From the NCBI GenBank assembly GCA_947561395.2, contig OX387187.1, positions 35,879,829-35,943,828 of the forward strand: a stretch of 64,000 nt of DNA. Reading direction: 5' to 3'. The stretch comes from Buxus sempervirens (lineage: Eukaryota; Streptophyta; Magnoliopsida; Buxales; Buxaceae). Positions 56,929-64,000 of this stretch are shown here, in pieces (within the stretch, counting starts at the first letter, position 1; every line of letters starts with the position of its first letter). The translations under genes were made by a program, and so were the position numbers. Below the pieces are notes generated by a model, which was not told the origin of the DNA, searched no databases, and saw only the letters and a list, made by a program, of their open reading frames with translations.

Positions 56929-57289
56929 CAAGGTTTGCAATTTCGATGTCGGTGGGCGTGCCGCCCATTGGTCAAAACAAAATTTCGGTAGCACGCCGCC
57001 AACAGCGGAAAAATAAAATAAGCAAAAAATGGGCAAAAATTGGTTTTTTCAGATTTTGGGGAAATTTCGTCGGCACGCCGTCCGGTTTCGCCAATAAAAA
57101 ATACATTTTTTTCCATTTCGCCTGTTTCGTTCCGTTTCGCTCGGCACACTGCCCAGTTTCGGTGACAAATCGTCGAAATTTCGATCAAGTCACCGACGAT
57201 GCACCCCCAGCGATTTCCCCCGGCGAAATGCATCGACGGGGGTCCAAAAACCGAAATTTCGGAGCGTGCCGCCGAAATTGTAAACATTG
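56929..57289 (+). mobile_element. hAT MITE, CAAGGTTTACAATTTCGG family, copy 3
   Basis: 361 bp, perfect 8-bp target duplication GATAGACC (56921-56928 and 57290-57297). Nearly full-length match to the reverse complement of copy 1, including GGGCGTGCCGCCCAT next to the left end and AAAAATGGGCAAAAAT in the middle. It is the longest copy and the closest to a family reference. Confidence 0.95.
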
Positions 57290-57297
57290 GATAGACC

Positions 57298-57914
57298 TAC
57301 AGCAAGGTATAATCCTTGAAAGCCATCATTTATACCATATATAAAGCCAAGTGCCCCTTGAGAAGCATGCCAAACAAAATGTGTAACTTTTCACAATCTT
57401 ACCATGGATTGGAAGTGGAAGGGCCAGTTATTTTGTAAAATTTTTCAGAGGCGAGGGCATTTCGGGAATCATGGGTGGCATTGTAAAATCCTCAGCGTGA
57501 AGGGGCAGAGTACTTAAAAGGGGGGTCAATGAGCCGGAACCGTTGTTTATATAAAACGGTGTGGGCCCCACTAAATCCGAACATTTTGCTGATGATTGTC
57601 GTTGTCGTCACGTGGGAGTGTCTCAGATATGAAATTTATATTACGTAACGCAGAACACATCGACTTCGTGCCCCTCATCATCGGGCACGTGCATAGACCT
57701 TTTTTCATTTGACGATGCACGTGATCGACGTTTAACTTTTCCATTTTTGGTTTTTTTTGTTTTGAAATGTGTTTCACACAAAGAAAAGATAAGAAAAAGA
57801 GTGACTAACTAATTTAAGAATGCATTTCTTCTTGTGCTAAAAACCATCGTTGGAATGTGTTTTGGGATGTGGGACCCCATTAAAAGGGGGCATCTATTAT
57901 CCCACGTTTCACGT
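57298..57914. other. gene-free stretch
   Basis: No gene. Contains several CACGTG/CACGTGG words (about 57610-57915), which are G-box-like, without an associated transcript that I can recognise. Confidence 0.35.
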
Positions 57915-57923
57915 GGGTACTAC

Positions 57924-58180
57924 AAGGCCGTGCCAGGATTTTAACTGAGGAGGGACAGATCTATGAAGCATTAAAATATTAAATTTAATTTTAATAAATT
58001 ACAAGAATATATAACGAGAAATGGGAATTTGTTGTGGGGTTTGTTGACCATTTGAGTCAGGTGGGGCAAAATAGAGATTGTAGAGGGGGCAACATATACT
58101 TTTTAATTAAAACATATAATTAAAAAAAAAAAGTTCAAGAATGGCAATTGCACCCTTGACCATAACGTAGCTCCGCCCCT
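57924..58180. mobile_element. non-autonomous DNA element flanked by a 9-bp repeat
   Basis: About 257 bp between two copies of GGGTACTAC (57915-57923 and 58181-58189). The right end GTAGCTCCGCCCCT is a terminus found in many plant MITEs. The left end AAGGCCGTGCCAGG is a poor inverse match. A 9-bp duplication suggests a Mutator-like element, and 8 bp with one shared base would suggest hAT. Confidence 0.6.
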
Positions 58181-58306
58181 GGGTACTACTAAGTGGCATC
58201 AGCTGAAATAGTCTCATAATTTAGTGTCGGTTACATATATAATTAAGATAAAAAGAATAAATTGTGATGGTTCCTCATGTCAAACCAACCAGAAAACATA
58301 ATTTAA

Positions 58307-58703
58307 GTCTCGTTTGGCATTCATTTTAGATTGGGAATTCTCTAGATGAGTTTGCAAATTTTGAAAAAAGATTAGGTTTGATGTTTGGTGAAGGATGATT
58401 GATTTTTATAGAGTTTATAAATATTACAAGCTTGTTGTTTTTTTAACTTAAAAAAGAAATTTTCATAAATGACAAGTCACCATTCTCATATTAAAGAGCT
58501 TTTAACACAATTTTTAAGTATATCCTTCAAAATTTACAGATATTACAAGTATAGTTACGGCTTTTAAAATTCTAGAACGGGTATTGGGATGATTCTGGAT
58601 TGTAATGTATTTTTAAAACTCATTTGGTGAAATAGAACTAAACACCCATTTATCCCTCAAATTCACTCTAACCCCTTTCCCAAAATAAACCCAAACGAGG
58701 CCT
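58307..58703. mobile_element. Harbinger-like MITE (candidate)
   Basis: The left end AGTCTCGTTTGGCATTCATT and the right end, reading AGGCCTCGTTTGGGTTTATT on the complement, form an imperfect inverted repeat. Target duplications are not clean (TTA/TTC). No coding part. Confidence 0.5.
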
Positions 58704-61700
58704 TCTTATGCTATTGATTTTTGCTTGTTTTCAACGGTGGCACATGGCCAAATGGTATTCCCCCAGACCTAGACAACCCATTGGTCAAAGCTGAAAATGG
58801 CCTCATTCTCTCATTTATCACCCCTCGTGCACCACATTTAATTACTGTCCCCTGCATTTCAGAATCTTTTCAAATCCAGACTTTTCCTCTTCGTCAATAG
58901 CCTCAGTCCTGTCTGGGGTCTCTCACCTTCCCCAAAGATTCTAAAATTAAGAGTATTAACCTTCAGAATATCCTTTCAATCCTTTTTACTCCCAAGTGAT
59001 GTTTCATGTTCTTCCTTATGGACACTACCAAAAAAAAGAAAATGTTCTTCCTTATGGAATCCTTTTCTTCTTCATTTTTTTCTTTTTTAAGCTTTCAGTT
59101 TTCTTATGATCTTACCATTTCCACACAACTACCTGAACAAACCATGTGGATACAAGCAAAACCCATGTCTCTTATAGGCACTAAAAAGGTTGTCCCTCCT
59201 TTCATCTACTGCAGTGGAATACAAGCACAAACTACACTCAACAAGTTATAAACCTAGTGCAATATTTCTAATAGATAAGTAGCCCAACCTAATTAAGCTT
59301 GCAGCTAATATTAAATTGCTTAGGGACCAGCAATGGTTGTACCACCAGAGAACCAATGCTAAGCACAAGGCAAGTTGAGAAAATAATTCAACCTTCCATG
59401 CACATATAATTATAAGAAGACAAAGCAATCATTATCAGCCATGTGGGTCTCTCCTAGTAGTGGTTTAGCATCTATAGTTTTCTTTTTCCTTTTTAAATCT
59501 TCTAACTTTTTCTTTTTGTTTAATTAAGATTTCATACACCACATCGAATCTGTGCTGTAATGTCTAAGATGTGTATAAAATTATATCTGTGTAGGCCCAT
59601 TTGCATAGAATATGTAATGCAACTACTATGTGAAAAAAAAATTTTTTGAGTGATGTAACCACCCTTTAATTGAATACCAAGTAGATATTGATGTGGTTGT
59701 CAACTTGATGCTGATAAATTTGAAAGATTTATGAAAAGGAAAACGTAGCTAACATGATTAATTGAATCGGGTTGCTTATCCTACTAATCTCTACTTGTCT
59801 TTTTGCTTGTACCCTGCTGGCATGCTCTTTTGGGGTTCTTCAGTAGGATTGATTAATTTGGTATAGCTTGTGAACTAGTTCTTTTAAGCTGTCTTAAATA
59901 TTCGATGCCATTGATCGTAAGAATCTAAGTCTTGAAGTTTGCTTGATCTCTAAGTATAGTAGGATGATTTCTAATGTATTTATTTTCTGTAAGGGATGTA
60001 ACAAGTCATTCTTCTGGCAAAGTTTTCTGGCTAAACATTAAATATGAATAACCTAAGTTTGAGAAACTGAAGGTTTGCCTATATAGCTAAGAGTTGCTAG
60101 GTTGCTTAATTGTGCATGTTTTAGCATAGACATTAGGGTTAGAAGGTGTAATTAACCCAGGTTCTTGTGATTGAAACAGTTTGAACATTTAATATTGTCA
60201 GCTGAACTTGCCTTTTTAGGTTTTGTTAAAATAAGTGTTGGCCTCATGAGCATTCTTTTGGCAAAGACCTGCTATCGGTGAAGAGATCTGGTTTGTTTGA
60301 GCTGAAAGCTTCCCTTGCCAAAGCATCTACTGTAAATTTACCTTAACTTAAATACCTTGAAGCTGTTCCTAAATTCTAACTACCCAATGAAAGATGCTCC
60401 ATGTGCAGGCCATCCTGCCTTAGCTTGTGCATTTTGAATAAAAGATGAATCCGGTAGGCACATAGGTAATGGCATCAAGACTTTTTGAAACCATTATCTG
60501 TTTGATTATGATCATTCCAAAGATCCTTTCGGCGACCTTTCTTTTCCCATCAATGGGGTAGACACTGCTATCTCTTATGGACGTACATCTCCCATCTTTC
60601 TTGGGCAGAAATATTGCTTGAGATTCATATGAGGTGTTAAGTTGCTTTGGGTAATTAATGTAGGTCATATAGCTACAATGTTTCTAAGTAAAGCGTTCTA
60701 AATTATACATTTGATTGGGTCATGAGGAACTAATATTCACATAAAGATAATTTCAACAATTTTGAAATTTTTTTCTAGCAGTGTTTGGGTTCCGCTCATT
60801 AATTAAATGCATTTAGTGGCATGATACTTCTTGAGACAAAAGAACTGCAAACCAAGTCATTTTTGTAGTACTAATCAATGTAAATTTCTCACTTCTAAAT
60901 GATGTATGAGTTTACTGCTACAGCCATGACTTCTGTGCTTCGGTCATGAACCCTTAATCAAGATGTAAACCTCAAACATCACTTTCTTCCTCATATATGT
61001 GAGAGAAAATAGCTACAAGCAAATAGAATAGTTACCTTTCTGTTAATTTCTTCTGCCCATTATTGACTGCAATTCAAAGTCATCAAATTTGTCTGTAAAC
61101 AGATTAGTCATATGATTCTAAACTTATCACTTCATTAATTAACTAAAATACATTCCTATGTCCATGTTTTGCCTCTGAAATAGATCAACTTCTAAGCAGA
61201 ATATTACAACAATATGTGTGTGTGTGCGTGTGTGTGTGTGTGCGCGCCCCACATATTGAACACTATTTTATCTTTTATCTATGTACGTTAGAAATTTTTT
61301 CTTCAGAATAACTTCAACTTATGATATATCCTCTGACAGTACCTTTCCTTCAACTTTTATTTTATTGATTCATTTCTTTTCCAACCATAAGAATAAAAAG
61401 AGAAAGAAAGAACTAAAGAAAAAGCTTGAAATTGTTTTATGATATCTTTTAAGAGATTTTAGTAGTACAACCTAACAAAATGTTATTTAAACTCAAATTA
61501 ATCTAAGAATAAGCAACACAAATGATCCATTGACTATTGATAATGAATAGGAAGGGCGACTTTCATTGTCTTACTAGTAATGTATCTTTTGTATTAAAAC
61601 CACCTGTTTTGAGACACCATCTCATATTCAAATATTTGACCTCTTATAATGGCAATTTATAGACTTGTTAATTATATCAAGTAATATATAATGTAAATGA

Positions 61701-62051
61701 GTAAAGAATAATAAATTAAGAGAGAGAGAGAGAGCAATCCTATTGTTTGTAATTATCTTCTTCTTTAATAAGGAGACATCTAGTTGCTTTGCATTTGTTT
61801 TATCAAAATATACTCATGGGAAACTAACCTAAGCAAGAAAAAAAATGTTACTTTGTTGTGGAAAGATCCAAGAGAGTTGCAAGTTTCTAAGTTATTATAT
61901 TTAGATAATGGATAGTTGCTTCTATAATGATTTTAAGAAAGTTATTATAACTAAATGATTGAATGAAGAATCTTCACCAACGTTTGGATATTTTTATCAT
62001 AGAAGTACTTAATAACTAAGATGGAAAAGACATTTAATACAAAAGAAAATA
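58704..62051. other. gene-free stretch
   Basis: AT-rich DNA with no recognisable gene. A (TG)n/(CG) microsatellite lies at 61215-61247 and (GA)n at 61718-61733. Confidence 0.4.
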
Positions 62052-62251
62052 NNNNNNNNNNNNNNNNNNNNNNNNNNNNNNNNNNNNNNNNNNNNNNNNN
62101 NNNNNNNNNNNNNNNNNNNNNNNNNNNNNNNNNNNNNNNNNNNNNNNNNNNNNNNNNNNNNNNNNNNNNNNNNNNNNNNNNNNNNNNNNNNNNNNNNNNN
62201 NNNNNNNNNNNNNNNNNNNNNNNNNNNNNNNNNNNNNNNNNNNNNNNNNNN
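62052..62251. other. assembly gap, 200 N
   Basis: Exactly 200 N. A round number like this is usually a placeholder, so the true distance is unknown. Confidence 0.99.
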
Positions 62252-64000
62252 AATTTGTAACTGGACCAATCAAACATCTATATCCATTTGTTAAGGTTTT
62301 GAATTTGTCTACATCTTTCTTGAGTCACATCTACAGTTTAAGTTAAATGTTAACATGTGGAGTATCTGATGTTTGCAAGTTATTGAAAATATATAAGGGT
62401 TTTTCTTGTTAAAAAATTCTAACTGTAAAATGCTCCACATGACAGCGTATCATTATAATACAAACTGCAAACTATGTCAAATAAAAAACAATAAGCTGTC
62501 AATTCTTTTTAATCTATAAAAAAAATTATAAAAAAAAAGCTCCCAGAAAAAACTCCCAACAACCACATTTACTAATGGAATTTGCTGTTTGATAAGAATG
62601 AGATGCTAATATAGAACATGATCAAACAGCAATAATTTGCTAACTCACTGATTTTCAGTGTATCGCGACACTACTGAAATGTTAGTTGGAGCATCGGCTG
62701 TTTGATCCAATGTTCCCAACAGTGAAATATGTGTACATGTATGTTTATGAAGCTGATGTTTACACATATTTCGCCTTAAGGAACAGCAGATGAAACATGG
62801 AGCGCTCCAGCTGATATGCTTCCCTGCGACACGTAGTAGTTAAAGGTGGCTCCTAATTAAAAAACCTAGACTTTGAACTTAGAAGGTGATGAGGGGTTGT
62901 TTGGTTTTTTTATTCTATAGCCTTCTTTTGTTTACATTTAAAACAGTTTTCCTCTTGAAGTAGGTATGTGATGGTCAAGTGCAAGTTAAGATCTGATCAA
63001 GGGAAGAAAAATGGAGCTTTAATTACTTTTTCTTACTAGACTTGTGAAACGGTCATGAGTGATGACTTTCTAAAAAATTTTTACGACCGGCCAGCCTTTC
63101 TATATGCTTAGCCTTTTGAAGCCTGTCACCGAAGTTCTTATCCTCTTTTCATATTAATTTGATAGATTGGCATGAAGAAACATGAATGCTATTGTTAACT
63201 CCAATTATATACTTAATTAATTAAGATAAAGAATTTTGTCTTTGTTATTGTTGTTCTTGTTGTTGATTATAGCGAAGTTGTTATTCTTGTACTATATTAC
63301 CATGTTATGATTTGCAAACAAAAGCAGTTCTTTGTTTTTTAATATAATTAAATTAAAAATATTAGAAGTGGATATAATTAAAAATGACCGAAGAAGATCT
63401 TTTCTATCAATCTCTTCTCATTATAAGCTTTGATAAATAGATGAGTACACTTTTCACTTATAAAAATCTTTTTCTTATAAGACAGTTGTTGTGTTGGAAA
63501 AAGAGCAGAGAGTTGGTATTTTATGAACTATGGCTAAAATTAAAAAAACTTCTATTCCAAATTAGTATTGAAAATATCATATTTAATGCCTACAGTAACT
63601 GAAATTAGAAAAACCAAAACACAACTAGAAAGTGAGTCCTGATATATAAATTAACCGCAATATAAATGGAAGGAACTTTCCTTTTCTCTTAACATGATTG
63701 TATGTATAAAGAGGTGCAGAGAGAGAGAGAGATGTTCTTAGTGATAATATCATTCTCCATTAATTAATCTGAAGAAGGGAACCCATAACAGAAGTTGCTT
63801 AGTAGCAGCTTTTTACATTTATGCCTTGAAAGATTGAGAGTTATTGCTTCCCTAATTACCATCCCCTTCCTTCCCCAACAAACACACACACACCCAGAAG
63901 GAAAAAAAAAGGAAAATTTGAGATTTATTTTATATTTTATTATAGCTCCATTTTATAAAAAGCCTTTGTGGTTTTGAATTAGTCATGATCAGAAATTCAG
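62252..64000. other. gene-free stretch with a long hairpin
   Basis: No gene recognised apart from the imperfect hairpin at 62661-62834. Short open frames such as 63795-63977 have no supporting features. Confidence 0.4.
62661..62834 (+). other. long imperfect hairpin, precursor-like
   Basis: The left arm (about 62661-62735, with GAAATATGTGTA at its inner end) pairs with the right arm (about 62761-62834, beginning TACACATATTTCGCC) across a loop of about 25 bp. Pairing is roughly 70 percent, strongest in the inner 12 bp and around GGAGC/GCTCC and GATCCAATGTTCC/GGAACAGCAGATG. The size and irregular pairing resemble plant microRNA precursors, but I recognise no known mature microRNA in it. A decayed foldback transposon is the alternative. 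Confidence 0.4.

Noticed and set aside
1..64000. CRISPR arrays, operons, tRNA or rRNA genes
   Set aside because: None seen. The regular repeats present (122 bp and 82 bp) have no spacers, and the only tRNA-like text is the retrotransposon primer-binding sequence.

Overview
The window is nuclear DNA of a flowering plant, most likely a woody eudicot. It is AT-rich, has intron-bearing genes with GT/AG junctions, plant-type genes (acetylornithine deacetylase, small heat-shock protein, SUPERMAN-type zinc finger) and a dense layer of plant transposons: Copia, a Gypsy chromovirus, LINEs, hAT and PIF/Harbinger MITEs and a probable Helitron. No species can be named from the sequence alone. A 200-N assembly gap lies at 62052-62251.

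Region 1 (about 780-30906) is a direct tandem segmental duplication. Unit A (780-19530) and unit B (19575-30906) each carry, in the same order, an acetylornithine deacetylase gene on the minus strand and a small heat-shock protein (Hsp20) gene on the plus strand. Both deacetylase genes can be assembled from 10 exons into intact 441-residue frames with identical exon lengths, including an 18-nt microexon. The Hsp20 copy in unit B is intact (154 residues). The copy in unit A is a pseudogene with a 141-bp insertion, a nonsense codon and a 12-nt deletion. Unit A has also taken several insertions that unit B lacks: a Harbinger MITE containing a hAT MITE, another hAT element with a paralogous empty site in B, a foldback-containing segment, and a 6.2-kb Copia element that itself contains a 726-bp hAT element. 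Unit B has its own private segments, including a GC-rich block with long G runs.

Region 2 (30907-37461) holds one confident single-copy gene, a single-exon C2H2 zinc-finger repressor of the SUPERMAN/ZFP10 type at 33323-34126 (minus), then AT-rich DNA with a 541-bp hAT element and a long GA microsatellite.

Region 3 (37373-64000) starts with a possible housekeeping-type promoter (a 16-bp palindrome made of two site II motifs) and a possible first exon. I could not find convincing downstream exons. The rest is transposon-rich: LINE remnants at 40349, 41322 and 44002, a complete but mutated Gypsy chromovirus at 45140-50713, a probable Helitron, and three copies of one hAT MITE family (termini CAAGGTTTACAATTTCGG), each with a perfect 8-bp target duplication. 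One of the three sits inside the chromovirus and another inside an 82-bp tandem repeat. The last 6 kb contain no gene I can recognise, but do contain a long imperfect hairpin at 62661-62834.

The most informative aspect is the layered insertion history: duplication, then Copia in A, then hAT in Copia; and chromovirus, then hAT in the chromovirus. Exact target duplications and empty paralogous sites allow these events to be ordered.
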